Assembly (NCBI GenBank): GCA_027475525.1
Contig: JAMWFC010000028.1
Location: forward strand, 608,831-672,830
DNA length: 64,000 bases
Direction: 5' to 3'
DNA from: Macrolepiota albuminosa
Taxonomy: Eukaryota; Basidiomycota; Agaricomycetes; Agaricales; Agaricaceae
The position numbers and the translations under genes were made by a program. Shown here in pieces: positions 1 to 10,901 of the stretch. Position 1 is the first letter of the stretch, and the number at the start of each line of letters is the position of its first letter. The notes beneath the pieces are model-generated. The model was not told where the DNA came from. It ran no database searches and was given only the letters and a program-made list of their open reading frames with translations.

Positions 1-1305
1 TCATTTCCTGATGCCTCCTTCTAATGACAAAGTTGCGCTCTTAATTGTGTAGGAGGCCCAAGATGCTAGGTACCAGTGCTGGCTTGACTGTGAGCATATG
101 GCAGCACTTGCCTAGCAATGTAAGTGAACCCATGGCTGTTTTTCTTAGTATGATTAACTTCACTTTTTCAGAGCAACAAAATGCTTCCATGCTGGAGGTG
201 GGCCTGAGCCATCCTCTGGAGGCAGTCATGCTCCATTCTTCTGGGTCAGTTCTTGAGGCAGGTTCCAGCCTTAGTTCTGCTCCTGGCTTTTGGCCAGTCC
301 CTGAGCTGGGGCCTAGCCACAAACCAGCTCCTATGGAGGGGTCCAGCCATCTTATGCCCACTTTTTCACAAATGATGGTCTAGCCCTGTCTTTGTCTTGC
401 ACCTTGACCTTGTCTTGTTGCCTCCAGTCCTTGTTGATCCAGAATGGCTTCAGGGACCATCTCAGTAGTCCCAGAAAATTTGTGTATTCTGTTGGCAGGC
501 ATGATGCAGGCTGTGTTTGAGCAGGCCCTGGAGACTGTCCACCCACAGATGGTGTGTTAGCAATGGACTGGTAAGTGATTCCATATTTTTGGGTTGCTGC
601 TGACATCATTTCTAGTGTGTGTACTGTGTCTACCAGGTGGTGCCATGCCTCTTTGCACTTTCAAGCCCTGCATCTTAGAAGGATTTGTCAGTTTGCAAGG
701 CATGCTGCCTCAATCACAAGCAATGCTCTGTGTTGACCTTGTGGAGGGCACATTGCATGTTGCAGAAACAGGGGTGGCCACTAGAATGAGTGACCTGGAG
801 GATGGGGGTAGAGGAGAGGGACTGGGTTGTGGAGCCAGAAAGAGGGCCATTGAGAGGGTCTGAAGAAACCCAGTTGGGTGATGTGCTGGTTAGTAGGGCC
901 CCACCAGCAGTGCCTGCAAGAGGGTCCAGGGAAGGGTGGGGAGCCAGAGTCAGCCCATGGTCCTGGTCATGCACCAGGCAATCTGGGCCAAGATGAGCAG
1001 AGGTGGTTGAGGCAAGCACCCAGACAAGGAGAAGCAGTGAGCATTGCCCAGCTCTTCTCCTGAGCCATTGAAGAGGGCACATCTGCCTCCATGCACTTAT
1101 TTTCAGTGGTATTTTTCCCTTTATTGGGGTGATTGCTAGGTGTCAATGCAGGGACTCTCCAGAAGTGCCTAGAGCAGGCTGAACAAGAGCAGAGAGAGAT
1201 TGTGGATCAACACCAGATGACAGCAGTGCATCTCTGGGGTGTCCAGATGTCCCTGGCATGCAGCAAAGAAGAGGTGAGGCAAGAGGCAGCAGCCCAGAGG
1301 AAGCT
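1..1305. other. Unassigned sequence, no supportable gene
   Basis: I see only short open frames on both strands, none with a recognisable motif, intron structure or signal peptide. The composition is mixed, without the AT-rich character of the middle of the window. It may be old transposon sequence because it runs straight into a dispersed repeat, but nothing in it proves that. Confidence 0.5.
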
Positions 1306-2024
1306 AGAACCCTATCTAGGACCCCCTCACCACCCCCATGACACAACTCTTGCTATCACAACCAATGATGCTGCCATTATGTGCATCAAATCCTGCCATC
1401 ATGCATGCCTCTGACAGCCCTGCATCATGACCACCTGCTGGCATGGCCATTATTCCACAATCAACAATCAGATCACGTCAATCACTCCAGCTATCACACA
1501 TCATGCATCATGGCCTTCTCTCTGCACCAATTGATTGTGCGCTCTGCATGTGTGATCCCTGGTATACAGTCTCCCTCCTTTTACTGCTGCCTATTGATTC
1601 CCAGAACCCCTCAGGGACCTGGAGTAACCAAGAGTAGCTACCACTTGTAGTACTCTAGTCTTGATATTACACTGATTTGTTTACATGCCCTTTGACTGAC
1701 TAGTACACACTGACTAGCATGCTTTGACTGGCATGCTTAACATACATGTGTGCTCTTGAGATTGGTATGCACTTTGCAACTTACAGTTTATTGACCCTGG
1801 TCTTGTCTTAGAATCCTGGTTCTCGACTCAATCTTAACCCCTCTGTTCTTTGGCTCCACCCAATTCCCAGACTAAGTTCCTCCACCCTGGAAAATCCCCT
1901 GTTTGCATCTTGAATCCTGGAGCACAGTCTGGAGTTCCAGACACCAGAGTACACATAAATCAAGTCTGCCTTGTAAGAGCATTGCTTTCCTGGAAAGCCC
2001 CTGACTCAGCAGAACCTGACAAGG
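1306..2024 (+). repeat. Dispersed repeat P, inverted partner of 26935-27690
   Basis: This segment matches the reverse complement of 26935-27690 along nearly its whole length. Landmarks in the same order are CTAGAACC at the start, then AATCAACAATCAGATCA, GATTGTGCGCTCTGCATG, AGTAGCTACCACTTGTAGTA, TCTTGATATTACA, GTTTGCATCTTGAA, CTGGAGTTCCAGAC, and CTGACTCAGCA followed by CTGACA at the end. Divergence by eye is substantial, with many indels. The other copy runs from TGTATCATAAC to CTGACA, so the family could be a solo LTR of about 0.75 kb, but I found no matching target duplication at either copy. It has no coding content of its own. Confidence 0.75.
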
Positions 2025-2542
2025 ATGTGCTGCAGGCTCAATTGAAGCAGAGGATGGGGCATCTGAAGCAGGCTCCCCCAAGTCAGGAGTTGGCAGCAAC
2101 CCTGCTGCAGAACATTGTAGTCACTTGGATGGCCTCCCTAAGTAAGTATTCCTTGTCCCCTGGTATGTTCATACTGATATCTCCAGGCTGGGCCTGGGAG
2201 CACCAACTGCTCCTGAATGGGGCAGCCATGGTGCTTGTGTCATTGCAGGAGGGGCAGTGTCCCAAACTGACAACCTCTGGGGTGGAGCAGAGATTAGACT
2301 TGCTGGGGAGGATGGTGGCAGCACATTGGCAAAGGAATGTCCCTGCCCTAGTGACATGGTTTGAATGGGTGTTGAACAAGGGTAAGCTACTCCCATTCTG
2401 GGACCAACTGGTGGAAGAGGCTTTGTGGGAGCACATTTGGGAGAGAGTGGAGGAGGAGGGGCCCTGGAGAGCAGGAGAAGGGAGGAGAGGGAGAGAGGGG
2501 TACAGAGGCCCCTCACTAGCTGACTGTCTTGATTCTTTTTGA
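1850..2542 (+). CDS. Hypothetical open frame of 230 residues
   Basis: This is the longest open frame in the first 2.6 kb. Its first 58 codons lie inside dispersed repeat P, so the predicted start is unlikely to be that of an authentic host gene. The middle is rich in Leu, Gln and Trp. The C-terminal part is Glu- and Arg-rich, driven by a purine-rich stretch around 2440-2500. I see no known motif. It could be a fragment of a degenerate transposon gag-like protein or a chance frame. I do not assign a function. Confidence 0.2.
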   Translation: MAPPNSQTKFLHPGKSPVCILNPGAQSGVPDTRVHINQVCLVRALLSWKAPDSAEPDKDVLQAQLKQRMGHLKQAPPSQELAATLLQNIVVTWMASLSKYSLSPGMFILISPGWAWEHQLLLNGAAMVLVSLQEGQCPKLTTSGVEQRLDLLGRMVAAHWQRNVPALVTWFEWVLNKGKLLPFWDQLVEEALWEHIWERVEEEGPWRAGEGRRGREGYRGPSLADCLDSF

Positions 2543-2829
2543 CCTTTTACTGTAACATCTTGTAGTCATAGCTAAATATATCTATACTTGTCCTCTCAGG
2601 ACCAGAAATTGAGATATGTAGCATAGGGGGAACAAGCTATAAACCAGGAGTGTGCCTCTAGCACAGATCTTTCTGGGCACTATCATAGAGAAGACTGCTC
2701 CTGGAATTTAGAGGTATTAGAAAGAGTAGAGTGTGGAAATAAGAAAAATAAGAAATATACATAGGAGTCAAATCCCTATTGAGCCCAGAGGCAAAGGTTA
2801 TACCCACTACTGCTGTCTGTTCTCTACAT

Positions 2830-4307
2830 GCTGGTAATGCTTTGCCAGTGCTTGAGCCTTTACGCCAATTAAGTCTTCGGTAGATACTGGCCCATCTGGC
2901 CAGTCTACTAACCAAGTGGCCTCCACTAAGTCCAAAGGTAGTATAGGATGTGCTCCAGTCACTAAGAAGAATGGGGAACACCTAAACCTCTTTCTAACTG
3001 TAATTCTGTCTGCCCACCATTATGTGCCAGAAGAACCAGTACCACTTGGTCTTGTTGTCACAGGCTTTATACAAGGCCTGCCTCACATATCAATGTGATC
3101 TCTTTATCCTCCCATTAGCTCTAGAATTATAGGAAGCAATAGTTATGCCCTGTTTCCCATACTTTTTAGATAACCAATGTACCACTTTTGTGAACTGCCC
3201 AGCATTATCCGTTACAATGGTGCTTATACAGCCCCATCTGCAGATCACTTTCTCAAACAACCACTGCTCAATCAACTTATGGTTATCCTTCTTCAAAGGT
3301 CTACCCTCCATCCATGAGGTTAAAGCGCACCTCCCATGTACAATATATTTACACCTATTTGAACTTGGCATCATATGCATGGTATCCAAGTGTATGGTTT
3401 CAAATATACTGGGAGTATAGGCTACCACAGGCTGCCTGCATACTGCAACTTTCTGCCTAACTTGACAAGCATGACAAGTGTCTATATACCACTTTACATC
3501 AGCTTCCATTTCTGGCCACCAAAACCTCTCTTCCAGTAAAGCCTTAGTTGCAAAGGTCCCTCTATGACCAAGTGCATCATGAGCTGACTTTAACATATAC
3601 ATCCTCCTGTCCTTCTCTATGACTAGCTTGTGTCTCCCTTCTTCTTCTCTCTTGTAAAACCTTCCCTTGAGATCAAAGAAGAACTGTCTTGCAAATTTTA
3701 GAAATTGTTTTTCTTTCATCTCTCTGGGTACCTTTCCAAGATGCTGAAGCCAATCCTGTACTAATGGTAAAAGGTTATCTAAGAATTTCCCTTTCTCAGC
3801 TCTTCTCTCTTCTTGATACTCTTCCACAGCAGAGGCAGAGGGCCCTTCTGGCAGCAAGAGTGTAGATAAAGTCAAGACTGCTACTGGATTCAGTATAGTC
3901 CCTACTTTAACACTCTGCTCTTGTAAGCCCAAGGCTAGCCCTTGATCCTGTCTCTACCCATCTTTACTTCCTCCTGTACATCTTCTAGAGTAACAGCTAA
4001 CAAGTAGCCTGCCCTGGTATCAATCTCATCCATGAAATCTTCTAGCTTGAGGGGCACATGTTCCTCCCAGCCAGGTACTTTGTTAATCTCATCTGGATAC
4101 TCAAAGGACATTGGCTTTGGATCATCCAGTAAAGATGGGTCTACAGGAGGATACTCTTCATCTCCTGGTTGCTTCTCTCTGCAAGATAGACCATCCATAC
4201 TGAAAGTCTTTCCTGGCACATGCCTCCAAGTGAAGTGATACATAAGTACAGCTTCCACCCATCACATTGTAGTAGCATTAGGTCCAATCCCTGGGTTGCT
4301 CAGCATG
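2830..4307 (-). pseudogene. Element A integrase and end of RNase H (broken)
   Basis: Reading leftward from 4307, the frame gives the RNase H tail (KGMLSNPGIG, then WRHVPGKTF and DGLS) followed by an integrase. The HHCC zinc finger is visible (AHDALGHRG, then CHACQ). The catalytic core has D in IHLDTMH and D in VTDNAGQF, but the third acidic residue is replaced by Lys (NGRIKRSH where a Glu is expected). A further stretch near 2850-2950 (ATWLVDWPDGPVS in another frame) is the usual integrase C-terminal region of fungal gypsy elements. Interruptions include TGA just after ATTM near 4265, TAG near 3940 and frameshifts near 3090 and 2990. It is the remains of a pol polyprotein and is not functional. 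Confidence 0.85.
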
Positions 4308-4311
4308 CCCT

Positions 4312-5257
4312 TGATACGACGCTGTACCAGCAGTCAGGGACAAAACATGCACCAGAAGTCAAAATAAACATTTAATTATGGGCTGAAAACTGTAAGCCTC
4401 CTGGTAGCAGTCTCAACAAATATCTATCTCCAAAAATATCCCAACAAATACACAGAAAAGTACAGAACAACAGGCAGGGACTGGCTCAAACTATCAGCTC
4501 AACAATAGTCTAACCACTGTCATGGAGAGGAAAAGCATGGAAGCTGGCAATGGATGGAACAGGATGAAATTGGGAAATTATTATTTGCATTCAAGATCAT
4601 AATTCGCAATTTCATCATCAAATCAGCCAATGTTCGGCAATGGACGGAATAGGATGAAATTGGGAAATTATTATTTGCATTCAAGATCATAATTCTCAAT
4701 TTCATCGTCAAATCAGTCAATATTTGATTTGACAACAAGGAGGGGAAAAGGAAAGAAGTAGGGGATGCAGGGAAGCGCTAAAAGAGGAAAGAGGGATCTA
4801 TGAAGGAGATCGTGCTAAATGGAGCTCAAGCAAATGGAGAAGTGGCAATCAGAAACATCCAGAAGAATGGCGGAACAAGAAGTTGAATGGTGGAGCAGGT
4901 GGCACTGAAACAGGCCTCCCAAAAGGGAAATTGGACTATCAAATACGTTCTGGAAGTTGGAGAGTTTCCGACAAAGAGTCATATGTAGATAGTGGTCTGT
5001 GCACCAGAAAAACAGTATAAATAGCCCAAGTTTAGTAGAGAATAGACAGGCAATTGATAGGCAAAGGCTCGGTGATTCCCAGGGAGTGAATTGCTTAGGC
5101 CGGAGTTTGTTAAGAAACCTCAGCGTTTTGCAAAGTTATTAAACGCATTCAAAATAATAATTATCCTTTTCGTCATCAAAGTCAGTGTGAATTCAAGGTC
5201 ATATTCTACACTAGCAAGCCCCAGAACTATCAAGTAATACTTCTACCAAGTACTACA
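4312..5257 (+). mobile_element. Solo LTR 1 of family X, inserted in RNase H of Element A
   Basis: It begins TGATACGAC and ends AGTACTACA. The flanks CCCT(T) at 4308-4312 and 5258-5262 form a target duplication of 4-5 bp, because one T is shared with the LTR end. Removing the LTR and one copy of the duplication rejoins the RNase H codons (ESDAKYLKG on one side, KGMLSNPG on the other), which proves insertion into a pre-existing element. It carries a TATAAATAGCCC promoter-like box near 5015. It holds a local duplication of about 100 bp (around 4540-4720) and no gene. Confidence 0.9.
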
Positions 5258-6836
5258 CCCTTGAGGTATTTTGCATCACTCTCAATGATAAGCTTTCTGC
5301 ACCCTAATACTCAATAACTGCTAACTTGTAATGCCCTCATAAGACCATACAACTCTCTCTTAGGTTGTGAAAACCTAGCCTCCCTCTCATTCAAGGTAAT
5401 GGACCCCAGTCTAGCACAAGTCCTCTGTTTTGGATTTGTACTGTCTTCTTGGAAGATCCCAAACCCAACAGCCATCCAAGAAGTGTCTACTGCCAAGATG
5501 ACAGCTCCTTCAGACTCATAGTCTATAGGTCTTAGAGCTGCACAACTTGCTAACCTCCTCTTCATCTCCTTCATGGCCTCCTTCTGTTCTTCCTCCCAGA
5601 CAAAAGCCACATCATCTTTAGTGAGCCTATTGATAGGCTCTGAGATCTTGGCATAGTCTTGGATGAACATCCTGGAGGTACCACAAGTTCCCAGGAACTT
5701 TCTAACCTCAGAGACATTGCGGCAGTCTCCCCAACTTATGACTACTGCATATCTCTTGGTCTCTGGTTTGCACCCCTCATAAGAACACAAGTGGCCCACT
5801 ACAGTGATTTCATCTGCACATAGCACAGACAGAAGGTTCCTCCAGCATACTTAATGCACTGAACAACTCTATTGACATTGTTCAGGTGTTCCCATACAAA
5901 GTGCCTAATCTCTTTATTCTCTGGAATAGTCTCATACCCTCCTCCTTCCAATTCATACCTAGTCTCAGGTCCTCTTATTGGAGCATCATCAATATAAGGC
6001 CAAGTGACATGAGGTATCTCATCCTGCAAGATATAAGTAACATCATCATGGAAGATGGGAACTGAATTAGTCCATCCCATTGGCAATGTCACCAATCTCA
6101 GAGCTCCATAAGGTGTCTGAAAGGTAGTATAGTCCCTAGACTTAGGGTCCAAAGTCCTTTCATCATATCCAACATAGAGATCACACATCCCACCACATGC
6201 TCTTCCAGCAAAGTGGTTGGCCAGTTCTTCTGTAGCAGGAGGTACTCCAGAATGAGCTATAGTGACCTTGTTTAGAGGTTCTAAACTGTGCACCAGCCTT
6301 AAACTTTTCCCATCCTTCTTCAGAACAGCAAACCATTGTGATCTATATGAGGAATTTGACCTCTCATAAACTCCTGCTTCCAACTTCCTCTTGATCTCCT
6401 TGCACAGGTTATTGTACTTCCCAGGTGGTATGGGTCTGTTTTTCAACACCCAAGGCTGGTGAGGTACTACTGGCATAACAACAGGTGGGAAGTATTCCTC
6501 TTTGAACTTCCCCTTCTGACTGTCATTCCATGCAAAGGCCTCATTCTGCTGCATCATCAACTGGTGCAGTAACTTCCTCTCTTCTGGCCATAGAAACTCC
6601 CCTTCATGTGCTTGGTCAATAATCTGTTTGCACTCCTCTGTGTACCTCCCAGTAGGTCTGAATTCAGGTGGATGTGGACTCAAAGGTGGCATGTCCTTTA
6701 AAGGATCACCAGTGATATTCCTCTCTATCCTGAACTCCTCTGGTGTAGTACCCAACACAGGTCTAACTTTCTTGGCAACAGGCTTATATTTTCCAAACAC
6801 TTGTACAGTTTCCTCCTGGCTTTTCTCCCCCCCCAC
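5258..6836 (-). pseudogene. Element A reverse transcriptase and start of RNase H
   Basis: From 6836 downward the protein shows the pre-RT linker, then the RT palm and fingers: YRSQWFAVLKKDGKSLRLVH, a TLPMGWTNS segment, and YIDD as the catalytic motif near 5985. The thumb (FLGTCGTSRMFIQDYAKI) and the RNase H start (ILAVDTSWMAVGFG, then ESDAKYLKG) follow in a second frame from 5826. The junction near 5800-5870 is a frameshift: the first frame runs on past it while the second begins at 5826. The rest of RNase H continues beyond solo LTR 1. Family: Ty3/gypsy pol of agaricomycete type. Confidence 0.85.
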
Positions 6837-7439
6837 TCTTTAACTCCTCAGGTAGGTAGCCTAGCTCTCCATTCAGGTAAGCTCCCAGCAACTGCCCTGT
6901 TCTTTCCCCCTCTCCTCCAGTAGCATGGTAAGCAGCCAAGTACACATCTTTGAGTTCTTGCTGCTCAAAACTCTCCTCCTTGACACAGTACCTCTTGATC
7001 CAAAAACCCTCCTCCTCACTCCCCTCTATCATTACTGCAGCCTCTCCTTGATCTGGAATCAACTTCTCAAGGCTGAAGCTTTTCCCAACTCCTCTTTGTT
7101 GCTACTAGGTGGTGCCTTGCCTCTCTCATAAATTGGTAGTGCAGTCCTCTTCCCAGTATTAGGATCTCTGATAGTGATAATAGCACTAGCATCCTTCAAG
7201 TTCTGCACATTACTCTCCGTGGCTGTATCAAATGGCCTCCCTAGTAATACTGTATAAGCAGGTTTCTCAAATATATGCACTTGCAAGTATATTGTGAAAC
7301 CTTCAGCAAACTTGAAGGGCACATTCTTAGCCATCCCCAAAGACTCATTGACTTGTTGATTGGCACTCTCCATGTGCAACCCTATATCAGGATCCCAAGT
7401 CAATCTCAAACCTAGTGCCTTGTCCAAAGCCATGCACAC
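6784..7439 (-). pseudogene. Element A protease C-terminal part and linker
   Basis: Two frames (7439-7059 and 7062-6784) cover the aspartic-protease flap and C-terminal region (YTVLLGRPFDTATESNVQ) and the linker to RT. The PR catalytic DSG codons lie at the insertion point of solo LTR 2: the DSG side is at 8247-8260, and SQIVCMALDKAL continues at 7450. A one-base slip separates the two frames. The downstream frame overlaps the start of the RT frame. Confidence 0.75.
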
Positions 7440-7454
7440 AATCTGAGATCCACT

Positions 7455-8246
7455 GATATGACACTGTACCAGCAGTCAGGGACACACCATGCACCAGAAG
7501 TCAAAATAAACATTTAATTATGGGCTGAAAACTGTAAGCCTCCTGGTAGCAGTCTCAACAAATTATATCTCCAAAAACACTCCAATAAATACACAGAAAA
7601 GTACAGAACAACAGGCAGGGACCAGCTCAAACTATCAGCTCAACAATAGTCCAACCACTGTAATGGGGAGGGGAAGCATGGGAGCTGGCAGAAGTGACAA
7701 AATGGGATCAAATTGTAGTGATCTGGATCAAAGATCAGATCTGACAATGACACAACTAAAAGGGGAAAGAAAAGAAGCATGGAATGCAGGGAAGCACTAA
7801 AAGGGGAAAGAAGGATCTATGAATAGGATTGTGCTAAATGGAGCTCAAGCAAATGGGGAAGTGGCAATCAGAGACATCCAGAAGCATGATGGAACAAGAA
7901 GTGGAATGGTGGAACTGGTGGCACCAAAACAAGCCTCTCAAAAGAGAAATTAGACTGTCAAATATGTTCTGGAGGTTGGGGAGTTTACAACAAAGGGTCA
8001 TGTGTAGATAGTGGTCTGTGCACCAGAAAAACAGTATCAATAGCCCAAGTTTAAGGCTTGGTGATTCCCAGGGAGTGAATTGCTTAGGCTGGAGTTTGTT
8101 GAGAATCCTCTGCATTCCAGAAGATTAGGATTTGCACTCAAAATATTAATATATCAATTTCATCATCAAGTCAGTGTGAATTGAAAAGTCATATTCTACA
8201 TCAGCAAGCCCCAGAACTAATAGTAATACTTATACCAAGTACTGCA
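7455..8246 (+). mobile_element. Solo LTR 2 of family X, inserted in the protease active site of Element A
   Basis: It begins TGATATGACAC and ends AAGTACTGCA, flanked by CCACT at 7451-7455 and 8247-8251. On the minus strand the duplicated bases AGTGG are part of the Asp-Ser-Gly codons of the protease, so the LTR landed in the catalytic triplet. It aligns with LTR 1 along its length, with shared tracts such as TAAACATTTAATTATGGGC and GCAAGCCCCAGAACTA. Confidence 0.9.
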
Positions 8247-10098
8247 CCACTGTCCAATATAGCCTCTACCTTAGCTTGGTCATTCACACTAGGATACAGA
8301 GACCTCAACACTTATAAGTCTCTGGCTACATAGACCACTTCTGGCCTATCCCCTGGTGGAAGCTGTTCCAAGAAGGTAGCCACACAGTCCTCATGAACCA
8401 CTGATCCCTTTGGAATCCCCTCTTCTTCACTCTGAGAGATATGGTACCCTGGTTGAGGCAAGTCATCTATATTGACCTGGCTCATTACAGAGGCACTTCT
8501 ATCCTCCTGTGCAAAGACCTTGGCAGCTGTCCACTTGGTAGCACCTTCCCTCCTTCTCCAAGTCTTCTCCAGAGCCTCCTGCAAGGCTGGCACCTTCAAC
8601 AATTCCCTTGTAGAAAGTGTCACCTCATTGTCCAATATTTTGCTGACAATCTCATCCTCCCTTCTCTGCCAAACTCTGGGTTGATACAATTCTTTCTTGT
8701 CATTTTGAAATTTTATGATTTTCTCTCCATTTATAGTATAACTCCCCTTTGCCTTTTTAGATCACTCTCAGGTGGTAGTGATGTCCTCAATTCAGGCTGG
8801 ACCCTTCCATCTGCCATCATCCTTGAGTTCTCTAAAAACCCTCCTGCTTCTGCTGCTGGGTGTTCTTCTCATAAGCCTGACTCCTAGTAGTTATCAGACT
8901 TGCCACCAAGCTCTGCAGTTCTTCTATCTTTTTCTCCAAATCCTCTTTCTCTTTGGGCACTGTCTGCACATAGGTAGCCACACTAGGCACCACAGTGACT
9001 GGCTCCTCTACCCAGTCATAGAAGGCAGCAGCCTTAGAATCCATGATAGCATTGACCCTCTCTTTGGGAGACACATTAGGTGGACTCCTGAGAATGGGAT
9101 CCCCAGAAGGTAGCCTAGGCCTGCCTTCAAAAAGGATGAGCTTGCCCTCTTGGACTTGAGTCTTGAGATATTCACAGTCATTGGTCCTGTGTCCCAGCTC
9201 TCAACAATGATAACAGTTTATTCCTGCTGCTGAACTATTGCCTCCTTGAAACTGAACAGTCTGCAAGGACTGAGCAGGCATCCCCATTCTATTCTGCAGA
9301 CCTCCCTGCATAGGAACCTGACTCTTTGCCTTCCACTCATTGTTCATGGTCAGCATGAACCCCCTCAGACTGCTCATCTCTTTCTCCAAGGCCATAGCTC
9401 CATCTTGCAAGTTGGCTAACCTTCCTTCAGTCTCTATATCACCCTTCTGCTTCCATCTTGATCACTGCTGGAGCTCTCTCTTTCACCCCCTCATCATCTT
9501 GGAATGAAGTTCCAGAGTCAACTAAAATAGACACAATATTTATAACCTTCTTCAGATCATATTGGTCATCTTTGTATTGTCTCCTATTTACATCACTGTA
9601 ATGTCCATACTTTTGCAATGCTTGGGCTAAAATTAGCTCACAGAAACACTTGGTGAATTTGTCAACCAATGCTACATTCCCCAGCACCCCTGTCAACTTC
9701 TTTGCTTTGGCATGAAACTTCCGGACAAGTGCATGAATTTCTTCCATGTCATGCTGACCTAAACATGTATGCTCTCAGCAGATCTGATCAAGCACAGCTA
9801 TGCTTCCCTTATCTGAGATTGCTTTGGGGTAAGAACTTTGTATTTCTTTGACAAATTTGTCATATGTTGATTCATCCCCAAAGCTGTCTAACCCTTTCCA
9901 CTCGCTGTCAGTCTCAGCATCCACATACTCTGTCAACTTGTCCTTCCGTTCCTGGTTGTCATTGATCCCAGCAGCCTTGAAGAGGCTCTCCATCTTTTGA
10001 AGGAAGCACCTTACTTCAGTAGGCTGTGTATGGGTGAACTGAGGAGTGTCACAACTTGTTGACAGGGGCAGCTTCTGTCTCACTACTTTGGCAGGCAT
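8247..10098 (-). pseudogene. Element A gag and start of protease
   Basis: The frame from 10098 to 9775 is a gag N-terminus (QFTHTQPTEVRCFLQKMESL and DKLTEYVDAETDSEWKGL). It is followed by 9747-9439, then 9410-9201 and its continuation, which ends in a CCHC knuckle: CYHC, then a TGA, then ELGHRTNDC near 9195. Further frames at 9074-8832 and 8689-8312 carry a charged linker, and the protease start (VNDQAKVEAILDSG) reaches 8247. At least three frameshifts and one TGA break it. The start codon at 10098 is the first ATG after the leader and matches the start of a recognisable gag. Confidence 0.7.
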
Positions 10099-10360
10099 AC
10101 TTTGTATTAGGTTTTGTGTAGTAGATATATTTGGACTTGAAATATTGATGTTCGTTGAATGTACACTTGCTACTAGATCTCAAGATCTGTTCAGGGTCCC
10201 CAGCACTATTGAGTGTTGTGGTTTTGATGCTATGGGTTACGGGCTTGCAGACGTGCTCTGTGATGTTGACTCATTGCTTAGGCACTGTTCTCTTTAGTTT
10301 TTCTGGGGTAGACCCTCTTGGTGCAAATGAAATCTTGTATTAAACTTTTTGATGTGAACT
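10099..10360 (-). other. Element A 5' leader, half of it left of Element B
   Basis: This is the untranslated leader between the gag start and the point where Element B inserted. It continues at 21967-22059 on the far side. The bases GAACT at 10356-10360 are the left copy of the target duplication made by Element B. Confidence 0.6.
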
Positions 10361-10533
10361 TGTAACCTTGGGTTACGAGTTAGAACTATCTGTGTATCTC
10401 ACACAGTGCTAAATCAGACCGCAATATCGGATTTGACTAGTACTTAGTGTGAAAACAAGATGTTGTCTTACATAATACTACAGTAAATGATTATAGCGTC
10501 GTTGACGCTATTAACACGGTTAACTCCATTACA
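10361..10533 (-). repeat. Element B 3' LTR
   Basis: This 173-bp LTR is near-identical to 21794-21966. It differs at the CAT/TGT step near 10474, at GATT/AATT, and at CCATTACA versus CCGTTACA at the end. The last is a CpG/CpA difference. Confidence 0.95.
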
Positions 10534-10545
10534 TACCCCCCAATG
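10534..10545 (-). promoter_or_regulatory. Polypurine tract of Element B
   Basis: On the minus strand CATTGGGGGGTA lies immediately upstream of the 3' LTR, the position of the primer for plus-strand DNA synthesis. The same motif (CAATGGGGGGTA) abuts the LTR of Element C at 25097-25108, which supports the identification. Confidence 0.8.
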
Positions 10546-10901
10546 AGACCGAATACTCGGTCTTAGGAAGGGAGGTGGGGTAAGATAAAAGATGCACGAT
10601 AGTGCAAGCACCAGATGACTACACGTGTATCACGTTGCTGCAAGGCGTTAGTATGGATTTGCGGTGTAGCGGTGTATTCTGGACACAATAGGAGACAGTC
10701 GACAGTCCTTATCAGACAAGGGCGCACATTGCGCCAGCAGTGGGTAGAACATGTTTATATATAAACAGTCCAAAGTACAAAAAACAAAAAAGGATGACCC
10801 CTCCTCTGGGTCCGCTGTATATACACGCGACTCTAGAGTGCGTATCAGCTGGAATGGTTTGAGTAGAATACTCGGAGGTATCTACACAAAAAAATATGGG
10901 T

